Assembly: GCA_018817915.1 (NCBI GenBank)
Contig: JAHISX010000053.1
Location: 1 to 64,000, forward strand
From: Bacillota bacterium
GTDB lineage: Bacteria; Bacillota_I; Bacilli_A; Acholeplasmatales; Acholeplasmataceae
Length of the DNA: 64,000 nucleotides
Direction of reading: 5' to 3'
The first letter of the stretch is position 1. The number at the start of each line of letters is the position of its first letter. The position numbers and the translations under genes were made by a program. The notes under the pieces are model-generated. The model saw nothing but the letters and a program-made list of their open reading frames with translations. It was not told the DNA's origin and made no database searches. Positions 26,848 to 36,180 of this stretch are shown one piece after another.

Positions 26848-29169
26848 ATGCGATTTATGATGAAAGCTTTAGAATTGAATCAAATACTTGAATTGATATC
26901 AAGTTATGCAAAATCGGATACGATTAGAAATGAAATTATCAATTTAGAACCCATGACTGAAGTGCAGTCAATTCGTCATGCACTTGATGAAACCATGGAT
27001 ATGACCACACTCATTATTAGAGCGGGTGTTTTACCATTTCTTGAGGATTATGATATTCATGAACTACTTCGATATGCAAGTTTGGATCGCATTTATTCAA
27101 TTCAAGAATTATTGTATGTTCGACTATTTTTATTAATGGAAAGAGATATAATCAAATATTTTCGTGAACTTGAGCGACTGAAGATTAGTGCAATGTCTTT
27201 ATCTCATTATGTTCAGAATTTGCATACGCATCACAGTTTGCTGGATTATATTCAATCAAAAATAGATGAAGATGGACAAATATTAGATGATGCAACACCT
27301 GTCTTACTCAAGATTAGAAGAGATAAATCTAAATTAGATAAGCAACTTCAAGATAAATTACAAAAATTTCTGACAGATCATAGTACATATCTTAATGAGC
27401 TCGTTATCGTGCAAAGAAATGATCGTTTTTGTATTCCTGTTAAGGATGCTTATAAAAATAAGATCAAAGGTGTAATTCATGATGTTTCATCAAGTAAACA
27501 AACAGTCTATATTGAACCAGAAGCAACCAGACAGATTACAGCTCAAATTGAACAATTAAAAATTGAAGAAGAAAAAGAAATTCAAAAAATTATTGCTTTA
27601 TTAAGCGAAGAAGTTCATAGAGCTCATGAAAGTCTAAAGGATAATTTAGATGTTTTTCTAGGTCTGGACTTCATATCTTCTAAAGCACAATATGCAATCA
27701 AATTAAATGCTAATAAGCCGAGTATCAATGAAACAGGAAGAATTTCCTTAATCAAAGCAAAACATCCATTGCTTGATCAAAGCATCGCTGTTCCTATAAC
27801 ACTAGAATTAAATCAAAACGTTAAAACATTACTGATTACCGGTCCCAATACTGGAGGTAAAACAGTTGCTTTAAAAACTGTAGGTCTACTCACCTTAATG
27901 ACTCAATGTGGATTAATGATCCCGGCAAGTGAAGCTTCTGATATTGCAATCTTCGACCAAGTTTTTGCTGATATTGGTGATGAACAATCGATTTTGCAAT
28001 CCTTATCAACCTTTTCTTCACATTTAAATAAAATCATCTCGATGATTGAAAATGTGAAAGATAATACTTTAATTCTTTTAGACGAGCTCGGCAGTGGAAC
28101 AGATCCTAATGAAGGTGTCTCCTTAGCAATCGCTATTTTAAATGCATTTAAGCCTTATGATCTTAGAATGATGGTAACTACGCATTATTCTGAGCTAAAA
28201 AGTTATGCTTATGAGCAACCCAATATGACAACAGCTAGTGTCGCATTTGATAAGAAGACTTTAAAGCCACTATACTACCTTCAAATGGGAACAACCGGGT
28301 CTTCACATGCCTTTCTTATTGCAAGACGTCTGGGGCTAAAAGAAGAGGTTGTGCAAGACGCAGAAACCATCTATCAAGGCAGACAAACAGATTTAGCCAA
28401 AGTGATGGAAAAGTTGAATGATGAGATGCTTTATATTGAAAAACAAAAAGAAAATCTTGCTGATGAGATCTCAGAAAATAGAAAAGCCAAAACAGAATTT
28501 CAACAATCTAAAGAAAAATTATTAGCTGATCAAGACAAGATGATTGAAAAAGTACGAATTAAAGAAGAAAAGGCTTTAGATGCACTCAAAGATGAAGTGA
28601 GAGAAATCATCATCGAACTTCAAAAGAAAAACGAGGTTTCAAAACCAGAGTTAGCAGCAATCAAATATAAACTCAATCAAAAAGTTGATAATCAAAAACT
28701 AGTTTCATTTGATGATGAACTCGTTGTAGGAGATAGTGTCTTTATTCTTCCTTACCAGCAGTATGGAATAATCAAATCAATCAAAAATGATGATTATAGA
28801 ATTATTTTCGGAAAATTTGATTTAGTCTTTAAATCATATGATTTGAGAAAAGAAATAGAGAAAAAAGAGCCTAAGAAGGCTGAAAAGCACGAAAGAGTCA
28901 ATATTGGATCTACTCCAGAAAAATCAGGAAAATTCGAGTTGGACTTAAGAGGTTACCGTTTTGAAGAAGTCAAAGAAGCCATGGATCAAGCAATTGATTC
29001 AGCTATCTTATCGGGTTTAGAAACCATGCGTATCATTCATGGCTTTGGTAGTGGAGCAGTTAGGAAAGCTGTCTATGACTACATCAAGTCCTCTCCTTAT
29101 ATTAAGACACATCGTTTTGGTGGTGATGGAGAAGGTTTAAACGGTGTAACAATAATTACTCTAAAATAG
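26848..29169 (+). CDS. mutS2: endonuclease MutS2
   Basis: MutS-like ATPase with a C-terminal Smr nuclease domain, linked to recombination suppression and ribosome rescue. Walker A TGPNTGGKT is near residue 331; LLDELGSGTDPNEG and STFSSH follow. A long charged coiled coil (about 510-600) leads to the Smr domain, ELDLRGYRFEEVKEAM and IIHGFGSGAVR. AGGTGG suits ATG 26848 better than the track's 26845; 773 aa matches the family. The gene begins 58 bases from the divergent rnhC start. Confidence 0.95.
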   Translation: MRFMMKALELNQILELISSYAKSDTIRNEIINLEPMTEVQSIRHALDETMDMTTLIIRAGVLPFLEDYDIHELLRYASLDRIYSIQELLYVRLFLLMERDIIKYFRELERLKISAMSLSHYVQNLHTHHSLLDYIQSKIDEDGQILDDATPVLLKIRRDKSKLDKQLQDKLQKFLTDHSTYLNELVIVQRNDRFCIPVKDAYKNKIKGVIHDVSSSKQTVYIEPEATRQITAQIEQLKIEEEKEIQKIIALLSEEVHRAHESLKDNLDVFLGLDFISSKAQYAIKLNANKPSINETGRISLIKAKHPLLDQSIAVPITLELNQNVKTLLITGPNTGGKTVALKTVGLLTLMTQCGLMIPASEASDIAIFDQVFADIGDEQSILQSLSTFSSHLNKIISMIENVKDNTLILLDELGSGTDPNEGVSLAIAILNAFKPYDLRMMVTTHYSELKSYAYEQPNMTTASVAFDKKTLKPLYYLQMGTTGSSHAFLIARRLGLKEEVVQDAETIYQGRQTDLAKVMEKLNDEMLYIEKQKENLADEISENRKAKTEFQQSKEKLLADQDKMIEKVRIKEEKALDALKDEVREIIIELQKKNEVSKPELAAIKYKLNQKVDNQKLVSFDDELVVGDSVFILPYQQYGIIKSIKNDDYRIIFGKFDLVFKSYDLRKEIEKKEPKKAEKHERVNIGSTPEKSGKFELDLRGYRFEEVKEAMDQAIDSAILSGLETMRIIHGFGSGAVRKAVYDYIKSSPYIKTHRFGGDGEGLNGVTIITLK

Positions 29170-29179
29170 TGCAAATGGC

Positions 29180-29208
29180 TTGATAATTTCAAGCATTCAG
29201 CATATAAT
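29180..29208 (+). promoter_or_regulatory. promoter of trxA
   Basis: TTGATA, 17 bases, TATAAT, directly after mutS2. The -35 lies within a short GCTTGA/TCAAGC inverted repeat that has no T tail. Confidence 0.75.
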
Positions 29209-29244
29209 AAAGTTGATAAATTATAAAGAAATGAGGAAAATTTA

Positions 29245-29553
29245 ATGATTGATTATCAAGGACAACCTTATCAAGACGTCGTCGGGCACCAAGGTTTAGT
29301 CGTCGTACAGTATTTTGCAACTTGGTGTGGACCATGTAAAATGTTAAAACCAGTTTTAGAATCTTTAAGCACTGAAATGGTGGACACAAAGTTTTACCGT
29401 GTAGATATTGACTTATTTAGAAATCAAGCTGTAGAAGCAGGTATTCGCAGTGTTCCAACAGTCGTACTTTACAAAGATGGTGAAGAAGTTGATCGCCAAA
29501 GCGGTTACCAACCAAAAGAAAGAGTCGCTGCTTGGTTTAACCAATTCAAATAA
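29245..29553 (+). CDS. trxA: thioredoxin
   Basis: A 102-aa disulfide reductant of the cytoplasm. FATWCGPCKMLKPVLESL holds the CGPC active site and the SVPTVVLYKDGEEV cis-proline loop follows. GAGGAAAA lies upstream of the ATG. It has its own promoter and terminator. Likely clients in this window include MsrA. It lacks a signal peptide, unlike the thioredoxin-like domain at 46868. Confidence 0.96.
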   Translation: MIDYQGQPYQDVVGHQGLVVVQYFATWCGPCKMLKPVLESLSTEMVDTKFYRVDIDLFRNQAVEAGIRSVPTVVLYKDGEEVDRQSGYQPKERVAAWFNQFK

Positions 29554-29557
29554 TTAG

Positions 29558-29577
29558 AGCACGCAAGTGCTTTTTTT
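29558..29577 (+). terminator. intrinsic terminator after trxA
   Basis: AGCAC-GCAA-GTGCT followed by seven T residues: a tetraloop hairpin with a strong tail. Confidence 0.85.
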
Positions 29578-29593
29578 ATACCTTAAAATAGTG

Positions 29594-29599
29594 TATAAT
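29594..29599 (+). promoter_or_regulatory. -10 box of truB-ribF
   Basis: TATAAT 16 bases before the start codon, with GAGGTGGTGAT directly after it. No good -35; the region overlaps the trxA terminator tail. Confidence 0.5.
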
Positions 29600-29615
29600 T
29601 TGAGGTGGTGATAAG

Positions 29616-30464
29616 ATGGATGGATTTTTTCTAGTTAATAAGCAAAAAGGAATGACATCTCATGATGTTGTTTTTAAGATGAAAAAGAAATTTCATCTTG
29701 ATAAAATTGGCCATACAGGAACTTTAGATCCATTTGCTAGTGGTCTTTTAATTCTTTGTACGGGCAAAGCAACCAAACTAGCTCATTTATTTTCCAATCT
29801 TGATAAAGTTTATGAAGGATCAATTGCTTTTGGGAATCATTATGATACTTATGATACAACTGGTAGTATAGTTGAAACCAAAGATTCAATCATTAATCAA
29901 CCTCAAGTTGAGCAAGCGATGAAAGACATGATTGGTTCGTATGATCAATTACCCCCCATGTATTCAGCAATTAAACAAAATGGTAGAAAGCTATATGAAC
30001 TTGCTCGTCAAGGACTTGATGTGAAGCGTGAAACTCGATTGGTTTCTATCTACGAATTTAAGATGATCAGTTTACTAGAAAACAATACATGCTCATTTTT
30101 AGCTTCTGTATCAAAAGGAACTTATATTAGAAGTGTAGCTGTTGATTTAGCAGAAAAACTTGATACATATGCTGCTCTTGATCAGTTAAAACGTCTTTCA
30201 GTTGGTAAATATTCATTGCAAAATTCGAAAAGTATTGAAGATATTACAAAAGATGATATGATATCTTTAGAACAGTTCTTTAAAGATTTCCCATCTATTA
30301 CATTGAATGATTATTTGATTGGATTGGTAAAAAATGGGGTCTATTTAGATGAAAGACAGGTTATCACTGACCATCCCTTTATTGTATATGATGAAAATCA
30401 TCAAATGATAGCATATTATGAAGTAAAAGCTGAAAATCAATATAAACCAGTTTTAATTTTTTAA
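29616..30464 (+). CDS. truB: tRNA pseudouridine-55 synthase
   Basis: Makes pseudouridine 55 in the T loop of tRNAs. LVNKQKGMTSHDVV, the catalytic GHTGTLDPFASGLL and GTYIRSVAVDLAEKL are diagnostic. Length 282 aa is slightly short, with a reduced C-terminal part. Start context GAGGTGGTGATAAG. It is followed 9 bases later by ribF, as in many Firmicutes (truB-ribF-rpsO neighbourhood). Confidence 0.95.
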   Translation: MDGFFLVNKQKGMTSHDVVFKMKKKFHLDKIGHTGTLDPFASGLLILCTGKATKLAHLFSNLDKVYEGSIAFGNHYDTYDTTGSIVETKDSIINQPQVEQAMKDMIGSYDQLPPMYSAIKQNGRKLYELARQGLDVKRETRLVSIYEFKMISLLENNTCSFLASVSKGTYIRSVAVDLAEKLDTYAALDQLKRLSVGKYSLQNSKSIEDITKDDMISLEQFFKDFPSITLNDYLIGLVKNGVYLDERQVITDHPFIVYDENHQMIAYYEVKAENQYKPVLIF

Positions 30465-30473
30465 GGAGATTAC

Positions 30474-31379
30474 ATGAAAATCATTTCTGCAAACTACAAG
30501 TTAATCCAAAATGACGAACCTCTTACATTGACGATGGGCAATTTTGATGGTCTTCATTTAGGACATCAACAATTGATTCAACGTGTAGTTGCCTATACTG
30601 ATACTAAGCATGCAGTTTTGACATTTGATCCACATCCATCATCCATTTTGCGCAAGCAAGCATTCAAAACATTAACTCAAAAAAATGATAAAATAGAACT
30701 TTTTTCTCGATTTGGACTAGATTATGTCTTTATTATTGACTTTAATCTAGAATTTTCTAATTTGACAGTTGAAGAGTTTATTCAATTCTTAAGAAGAATC
30801 AATGTCAAACGATTAGTTATTGGCAGAGATGCAAGATTTGCATATCGTGGTGTAGGAACGATTGCTGATCTAAAGAAGTGGTTTATTGTTGATATTGTTG
30901 AAGATATGCTTTATAACAATACAAGACTATCTACAACATATGTCAAAGATTTTCTTTTAGCAGGTGATCTTGCTTCAGCACGTAAATTGCTTAACAGAGA
31001 TTATCACATCAAAGGCGAAGTTGTTCATGGTAATCATATTGGACATAAACTAGGATTTCCTACAGCCAATATAGACTACGATCATTATTTCTTACCTGAA
31101 AGTGGAGTCTATTATGTTCGTGTTCAATATAAAGGTATATGGTATCATGCCATGGCAAATATTGGGAACAATCCTACTTTGAATTTTAGTTTTGAAAAAC
31201 GCTTAGAAATATACATTCTTGATTTTGACCAAAATATATATGGAAAAACTTTAGAAATTGTTTTCTTTCAACGCTTAAGAAATGTACTTAAATTTAAAGG
31301 AAAAAAAGAACTTATTGAGCAATTAAAGATGGATGAAATTGAAGTAAGAAAATTAACAAATCAAAAAATTATGATATAA
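30474..31379 (+). CDS. ribF: bifunctional riboflavin kinase/FAD synthetase
   Basis: Makes FMN and then FAD. The N-terminal adenylyltransferase domain has TMGNFDGLHLGHQQLI and the C-terminal kinase domain GHKLGFPTANID and NIGNNPT. 301 aa is standard. AAGGAG is 5 bases from the ATG. FAD made here would serve the electron-transfer flavoprotein suggested at the window's right end. The darA promoter overlaps the last codons of this gene. Confidence 0.95.
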   Translation: MKIISANYKLIQNDEPLTLTMGNFDGLHLGHQQLIQRVVAYTDTKHAVLTFDPHPSSILRKQAFKTLTQKNDKIELFSRFGLDYVFIIDFNLEFSNLTVEEFIQFLRRINVKRLVIGRDARFAYRGVGTIADLKKWFIVDIVEDMLYNNTRLSTTYVKDFLLAGDLASARKLLNRDYHIKGEVVHGNHIGHKLGFPTANIDYDHYFLPESGVYYVRVQYKGIWYHAMANIGNNPTLNFSFEKRLEIYILDFDQNIYGKTLEIVFFQRLRNVLKFKGKKELIEQLKMDEIEVRKLTNQKIMI

Positions 31380-31380
31380 T
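31353..31380 (+). promoter_or_regulatory. promoter of darA
   Basis: TTAACA, 16 bases, TATAAT with TGA in front (extended -10), overlapping the ribF stop codon. Confidence 0.65.
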
Positions 31381-31402
31381 ATCTTTGTGAGGTGGGTATT
31401 TT

Positions 31403-31726
31403 ATGAAATTGATATTAGCTATCGTATCCAATGATGATGCAAACAAAGTTCAAAAAGCATTAGTCCAAGATAGATTCTTTTCAACGCGTCTTGCAACAAC
31501 AGGCGGTTTCTTAAGAGCAGGTAATGTAACATTTCTTATTGGTGTTAACGATGAGAAAGTACCACAAGCACTAGAAATCATCGAAGCACACAGTAAAAAG
31601 AGAACGAAACTCGTTCCAAATACCATTGTTAATGAATTTGGATCATTCTCTGCATTACCAATAGAAGTAGAAGTCGGCGGAGCAACTGTATTTGTTGTTA
31701 ACGTTGACCAATTTGTTAAAATATAG
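31403..31726 (+). CDS. darA: cyclic-di-AMP receptor DarA/PstA (PII-like)
   Basis: A 107-aa PII-like protein that binds c-di-AMP. MKLILAIVSNDDANKV, the RLATTGGFLRAGN loop and FVVNVDQF match the DarA/PstA (YaaQ) family. The T-loop region is followed by FLIGVNDEKVPQAL. Its presence implies that the cell makes c-di-AMP, although no cyclase is in the window. It has its own promoter; the partner protein is unknown even in model species. Confidence 0.9.
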   Translation: MKLILAIVSNDDANKVQKALVQDRFFSTRLATTGGFLRAGNVTFLIGVNDEKVPQALEIIEAHSKKRTKLVPNTIVNEFGSFSALPIEVEVGGATVFVVNVDQFVKI

Positions 31727-31754
31727 TTGCATTTTATGAAATAAATGCTACAAT
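31727..31754 (+). promoter_or_regulatory. promoter of rpsO
   Basis: TTGCAT, 16 bases, TACAAT with TGC in front. The transcript should start near 31761 and carry a leader of about 60 bases. Confidence 0.7.
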
Positions 31755-31771
31755 ATAAAAGGCGGTAACAA

Positions 31772-31804
31772 GGATAAGGGAAAGCCAACCCTGTCTTTAG
31801 TTAT
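31772..31804 (+). promoter_or_regulatory. possible S15 autoregulatory hairpin in the rpsO leader
   Basis: AGGATAAGGG...CCCTGTCTT can form a hairpin with an internal loop over AAGCCAA. Ribosomal protein S15 represses its own mRNA through leader structures in several bacteria; a role here is inferred from position and shape only. Confidence 0.35.
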
Positions 31805-31821
31805 TCGAGAAAGGATACAAC

Positions 31822-32091
31822 ATGGCACTCGATAAGGCAAAAAAGACTGAAATCATTAAAGCTTATGCAATTAAAGAAGGGGACACTGGTTCACCAGAAG
31901 TCCAAATCGCTGTTCTCACACAGGAAATCAACGATTTAAACAACCATCTTCAACAGCATATTCATGATTTTCACTCTCGTCGTGGTCTTTACATGAAGAT
32001 CGGACTAAGACGTCGCTTGTTAAAGTATTTACGTTCAAGAGATGTAAATCGTTATCAAGAATTGATTCAAAAACTTGGATTACGTCGTTAA
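31822..32091 (+). CDS. rpsO: 30S ribosomal protein uS15
   Basis: An 89-aa ribosomal protein that binds 16S rRNA helix junctions during 30S assembly. [32 protein letters not shown] and LRRRLLKYL are classic. AGAAAGGAT precedes the ATG. It sits before pnp with a terminator between, the widely conserved rpsO-pnp order. Confidence 0.98.
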   Translation: MALDKAKKTEIIKAYAIKEGDTGSPEVQIAVLTQEINDLNNHLQQHIHDFHSRRGLYMKIGLRRRLLKYLRSRDVNRYQELIQKLGLRR

Positions 32092-32118
32092 AAAGATTGC
32101 TGATGCAATCTTTTTTTT
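32092..32118 (+). terminator. intrinsic terminator after rpsO
   Basis: AAAGATTGC-TGAT-GCAATCTTT plus a T run. A second hairpin (ATGAAGC/GCTTCAT, 32123-32142) without a T tail follows and may be a processing site before pnp. Confidence 0.85.
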
Positions 32119-32176
32119 TATAGATGAAGCGATTATGCTTCATTCCTATGATTTTACTATCAAAAAAATTAAATTA

Positions 32177-32185
32177 TGGTATAAT
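32177..32185 (+). promoter_or_regulatory. extended -10 promoter of pnp
   Basis: TGGTATAAT, 55 bases before the pnp start; the -35 is weak. Confidence 0.6.
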
Positions 32186-32239
32186 TAATAAGGTTAAAAA
32201 AATAAGAATAGAAATATAAAATGAAGGAGATTTTATATC

Positions 32240-34372
32240 ATGCAAAAGAAAGTATATGAAACAACACTAGGCGGTAGAGTGCTGCGTGTTGAAACAGGTG
32301 AAATGGCAAAGCAAGCAGCAGGTTCAGCTTTGATTTCATATGGTGACTCTACAGTATTAAGCGTTGTAACAGCTAGAAACGAAGCTTCCACTCAAGATTT
32401 CTTCCCTTTAATGGTAATATATCAGGAAAAGCTTTATGCAGCAGGAAAAATCCCTGGTGGATTTTTAAGAAGAGAAGGTAGACCTTCAGAACATGAAACA
32501 TTAACATCACGTTTAATTGATAGACCTCTACGTCCATTATTTCCAGAAGGATTTAAGAACGAAGTTCAAATCATTAATACAGTTTTATCAAGTGATCCAG
32601 AGTGTACAACTGAAATGGCTGCATTATTGGGTTCATCATTGGTTTTAGGACTATCTAATATTCCATTCAATGGTCCAATTGCTGGTGTTCAGATTGGTAG
32701 AATAAATGGTGAATTTATCATCAATCCAACACCTGATCAATTATTAGAAAGTGATATGGATTTAATTGTTACTGGAACTAAGACAGCAATCAACATGGTT
32801 GAAGCTGGTGCTAAGCAAGTCAATGAAACTGACATGTTAGCAGCAATAATGTTTGGTCATGAAATCATTAAAGAATTGATTACATTCCAAGAAAAAATTC
32901 AAGCAGATTTTGACATAGTCAAGATGGAATTTGATAATTTTGCAGTTGAAGATGCAGTTAGAGACGAAGTTAATGCATATGCAAAAGTTCGTTTAATTGA
33001 AGCTGTATCCATTTTTGACAAACTTGAAAGATATCATGCAATTGATGCAATATCTGAAGAAACAATTAAACATTTCGAAAAAAAATCATTCTTTAGACTT
33101 GTTGATGACGTTAAAGTATTCGATGAAAAAACACAAAAATCCTATCTTGCACAAGTTAAGAAAGTATTAGATGGTATTGTTACTGCTGAAGTTAGAAGAT
33201 TGATTACTCAAGACAAAGTACGCCCTGATGGACGTAAAGTTGATGAAATCAGAGCATTATCATCTCGCGTAGATGTTTTACCAAGAACTCATGGTTCAAG
33301 TTTATTCACAAGAGGTCAAACTCAAGCTTTAGGTGTTGTTACACTTGGTGCTTTAGGTGAAAACCAAATTATTGATGGTCTTGGTCTTGATGATTCAAAG
33401 AGATTTATGTTACATTATAATTTTCCACCATTTAGTGTTGGTGAAACAGGACGTTATGGTTTTGTTGGACGTCGAGAAGTAGGACATGGAGCATTAGGCG
33501 AACGTGCCTTGTTACAAGTTTTACCTAATGAAGAAGAATTCCCTTACACCATTCGTGTTGTATCAGAAATTCTTGAATCTAATGGATCAAGTTCACAAGC
33601 AACAATCTGTGCTGGTACGATGGCATTAATGGCTGCAGGTGTACCAATTAAGGCTCCAGTTGCTGGTATTGCTATGGGTTTAATTATGGAAGGTGAATAT
33701 TACACCATCCTATCTGATATTCAAGGTATGGAAGATCATGAAGGCGATATGGACTTCAAGGTTGCAGGTACTGAAACTGGTATTACAGCTTTACAAATGG
33801 ATATTAAGATTTCTGGTATTACAGAACAAATTTTAAAAGAAGCACTTGAACAAGCACGTTTAAGCAGACTTCACATCTTGAAGCATATGTTAGAAACAAT
33901 TCCAACAGTTGCTCCTGATTTATCTAAATTTGCTCCTAAAGTTAAACTTCTTATGATCAATCCTGACAAGATTAGAGACGTTATTGGTGCTGGTGGTAAG
34001 ATTATCACTAAGATCATTGATGATAATAATGGTGTTAAGATCGATATTAGTCAAGATGGTAAAGTCATTTTGATGCATATGGAAACAAAATGGATTGAAA
34101 GTGCAGCACAAAGAATCATGGACTTAGTTCGTGAAGCTAAAGCTGGTGAAATCTATGAAGGTAAAGTCACACGTATTGAAAAATTTGGTTGTTTTGTTGA
34201 ATTATGGCCAGGTACTGAAGGATTAGTACATATTTCACGTCTTGCTAAAGAACGTGTAGAAAAAGTAGAATCTGTTGTATCAATTGGTGACCAAATTCTT
34301 GTTAAATGTATTGGCATAGATGATAAAGGCCGTGTAGACCTATCTAGAAAAGATGCATTAACCGTTAAATAA
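32240..34372 (+). CDS. pnp: polyribonucleotide nucleotidyltransferase (PNPase)
   Basis: 3'-5' phosphorolytic exoribonuclease, 710 aa. Two RNase PH domains: [30 protein letters not shown] in the first and the [30 protein letters not shown] segment with SSQATICAG and [15 protein letters not shown] in the second. A KH domain ([14 protein letters not shown]) and an S1 domain ([19 protein letters not shown]) end the protein. GAAGGAG is the RBS. Works with RNase J (12236) in RNA turnover. Confidence 0.97.
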   Translation: MQKKVYETTLGGRVLRVETGEMAKQAAGSALISYGDSTVLSVVTARNEASTQDFFPLMVIYQEKLYAAGKIPGGFLRREGRPSEHETLTSRLIDRPLRPLFPEGFKNEVQIINTVLSSDPECTTEMAALLGSSLVLGLSNIPFNGPIAGVQIGRINGEFIINPTPDQLLESDMDLIVTGTKTAINMVEAGAKQVNETDMLAAIMFGHEIIKELITFQEKIQADFDIVKMEFDNFAVEDAVRDEVNAYAKVRLIEAVSIFDKLERYHAIDAISEETIKHFEKKSFFRLVDDVKVFDEKTQKSYLAQVKKVLDGIVTAEVRRLITQDKVRPDGRKVDEIRALSSRVDVLPRTHGSSLFTRGQTQALGVVTLGALGENQIIDGLGLDDSKRFMLHYNFPPFSVGETGRYGFVGRREVGHGALGERALLQVLPNEEEFPYTIRVVSEILESNGSSSQATICAGTMALMAAGVPIKAPVAGIAMGLIMEGEYYTILSDIQGMEDHEGDMDFKVAGTETGITALQMDIKISGITEQILKEALEQARLSRLHILKHMLETIPTVAPDLSKFAPKVKLLMINPDKIRDVIGAGGKIITKIIDDNNGVKIDISQDGKVILMHMETKWIESAAQRIMDLVREAKAGEIYEGKVTRIEKFGCFVELWPGTEGLVHISRLAKERVEKVESVVSIGDQILVKCIGIDDKGRVDLSRKDALTVK

Positions 34373-34379
34373 GAATTAA

Positions 34380-34407
34380 ATGGAGTTGAAAGACTCCATT
34401 TTTTTAT
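34380..34407 (+). terminator. intrinsic terminator after pnp
   Basis: ATGGAGT-TGAAAG-ACTCCAT followed by a T run. Confidence 0.85.
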
Positions 34408-34442
34408 TCTTAAGGTACATATCAGTCATTATGCTATAACAA

Positions 34443-34451
34443 TGGTATAAT
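34443..34451 (+). promoter_or_regulatory. extended -10 promoter of rplY
   Basis: TGGTATAAT, 28 bases before the start; a second TGCTATAAC lies 10 bases upstream. Confidence 0.6.
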
Positions 34452-34478
34452 AAATTATAGATTGAAAGGAGATTTAAT

Positions 34479-35072
34479 ATGAACTTAGAAGTAAGAGTAA
34501 ATCCTATTCGTCAGGTACGTAATGAAAATAAGGTGCCAGGTGTTATGTATGGTAAGTCTTTTGATTCAACATCGATACAAGTTGAAGACAAGGATCTTAA
34601 AGAAGCAATCAAGGCATATGGTAAAAATATGACGTTTAAAGTAAAATTGGAAGGTAAACAACATTATGTGTATATTGAACACGTTGAAACAACAGTTCTT
34701 AGACCACATGATATCATCCATTTTGATTTACGTTGTGTAGAAGCAAAAGAACATGTTTTCGCAATGATTCCTGTTGTTCTTCTCGGTAAAGAAAGTTTTT
34801 ATAAGTCAAAACTTTATCCTCAAGAAGCTATGACAGAAATTCAGGCAGAATATTTACCTGGTCATGGTGTTGCTAAATTTGAAGTTGACGTCTCACATAT
34901 GAAGCTAGGCGATACATTTAAAGTCAAAGATTTAGTTTTAGGAAAAGAAATCAAAGTCTTAGATGACCCAGAACATGCAATCGTTACCATTAGAGAAGTA
35001 CACATTAAAGTAGAAGTTGAAGACGTTGTTGAAGAAGAAGTTGAAGATGTTAAAGAAGAAGTCAAAGAGTAA
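34479..35072 (+). CDS. rplY: 50S ribosomal protein bL25 (Ctc form)
   Basis: 5S rRNA-binding protein, 197 aa, with the N-terminal L25 domain (RVNPIRQVRNENKVPGVMYGK, HVETTVLRPHDIIHFDLRCV) and the C-terminal TL5/Ctc domain. It ends in an acidic tail, EDVVEEEVEDVKEEVKE. The bacillus Ctc protein of this form is stress-induced; here only an ordinary extended -10 promoter is visible. AAAGGAGA is the RBS. No terminator precedes rnpB. Confidence 0.93.
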   Translation: MNLEVRVNPIRQVRNENKVPGVMYGKSFDSTSIQVEDKDLKEAIKAYGKNMTFKVKLEGKQHYVYIEHVETTVLRPHDIIHFDLRCVEAKEHVFAMIPVVLLGKESFYKSKLYPQEAMTEIQAEYLPGHGVAKFEVDVSHMKLGDTFKVKDLVLGKEIKVLDDPEHAIVTIREVHIKVEVEDVVEEEVEDVKEEVKE

Positions 35073-35083
35073 ATTCTAACATC

Positions 35084-35112
35084 TTGTTGAATTAATAACT
35101 TTATGCTATAAT
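35084..35112 (+). promoter_or_regulatory. promoter of rnpB
   Basis: TTGTTG, 17 bases, TATAAT with TGC in front; transcription should begin near 35119, the start of the P1 stem. Confidence 0.75.
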
Positions 35113-35118
35113 GTTTTT

Positions 35119-35460
35119 TGTCAGTGGAAGGTGATCGAGCCTATTTGATAGGTTAGGAAAGTCCATGCTAGCACATTCTGAGATGAATGTAGTGTTTGTG
35201 TCTAAGGAAAAAATAACTTAGGGTACGAGTAATCGTAACGGCGTTCGATGGTCTAAGGGAAACTATGACCTAGACGTAATGTGCCACAGAAACGAGTTGT
35301 TCAGAAATGAACAAATGAAACGCGGTAAACCCCTCAAGCTAGCAACCCAAATTTGGTAGGGGCACGTATAAAGACGAACTCAAGTCGATATATGCTACGA
35401 AGTAGAGATAAATGGTCACACCCTTTAAGGGAACAGAACATGGCTTATGCACATTGACTA
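35119..35460 (+). ncRNA. rnpB: RNase P RNA (class B)
   Basis: Catalytic RNA that trims tRNA 5' ends. P1 is visible as GTCAGTG (35120-35126) pairing with CATTGAC (35452-35458). Conserved landmarks run in order: TAGGAAAGTCCATGCT, GTAACGGCG, ACCTAGACG, CCACAGAAACGAG, AAACGCGGTAAACCCC and the 3' ACAGAACATGGCTTA. The Bacillus-type organisation and about 340-nt length fit class B. A terminator follows. Confidence 0.95.
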
Positions 35461-35462
35461 TT

Positions 35463-35483
35463 AAGGTCCTTCGGGACCTTTTT
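35463..35483 (+). terminator. intrinsic terminator after rnpB
   Basis: AAGGTCC-TTCG-GGACCTT plus T residues: a UUCG tetraloop hairpin. Confidence 0.85.
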
Positions 35484-35497
35484 ACTAGGAGAAAATA

Positions 35498-36151
35498 ATG
35501 ATTATAAAAACGAATGGAATAGAACTGTTTTACGAAAAAATTGGAAAGGGTAAACCTTTGATTTTTTTGCATGGAAATGGTGAAGATCATCATACATTTG
35601 ATAGCTTAACAAAGGCATTAAAAGAATACTATACTTGCTATTTAGTGGATAGTAGAAACCATGGGAGTTCATCTCAAAATCAACCGCTTCATTACGAAGA
35701 TATGGCAGATGATATTTACGATTTTATCACGATTCTCGACCTTGAAAACCCAATAGTTTTTGGATTTAGTGATGGAGCTATTACTGCAATGATTTTATCA
35801 ATTAATCATCCCATGCTGCTTCATAAAATGATCTTAGCTGGTGGCAGTCTTGATCCTTATGGAGTGAAGAAATCTTTCTTCAAAATGATGGAAGCTGAAT
35901 ATGAAAAATCGAAGAATCCTTTCATAGAATTGATGCTAAAAGAACCGAGTATTTCATCTACTGATCTGCATCAGATAAAATGTCCAACATTGATATTAGC
36001 TGGTGAAAATGATTTGATTAAGTATTCACATACAAAAAAAATACACCAAGGTATTCTCAATTCAGAAATGATTATTGTTCAAGGACATGATCATGAAAGC
36101 TATATCTTAAATTCAGATTACTTGGCAGAGATTATTATTAAATTTGCATAA
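35498..36151 (+). CDS. alpha/beta hydrolase
   Basis: A 217-aa hydrolase with LIFLHGNGEDHHTF (oxyanion HG), the nucleophile elbow VFGFSDGAI, the acid AGENDLI and the histidine VQGHDHESYI. There is little cap domain. The substrate is unknown. AGGAG precedes the ATG by 8 bases. It lies 15 bases after the rnpB terminator and may depend on read-through, because no separate promoter is seen. It is not close to the three hydrolases of the 50.9-53.5 kb locus. Confidence 0.85.
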   Translation: MIIKTNGIELFYEKIGKGKPLIFLHGNGEDHHTFDSLTKALKEYYTCYLVDSRNHGSSSQNQPLHYEDMADDIYDFITILDLENPIVFGFSDGAITAMILSINHPMLLHKMILAGGSLDPYGVKKSFFKMMEAEYEKSKNPFIELMLKEPSISSTDLHQIKCPTLILAGENDLIKYSHTKKIHQGILNSEMIIVQGHDHESYILNSDYLAEIIIKFA

Positions 36152-36153
36152 AA

Positions 36154-36174
36154 AAATCCCATTTGATGGGATTT
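36154..36174. terminator. bidirectional terminator
   Basis: AAATCCCAT-TTG-ATGGGATTT flanked by an A run and T-rich sequence, between the convergent hydrolase and cation exchanger genes. Confidence 0.8.
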
Positions 36175-36180
36175 ATTTGT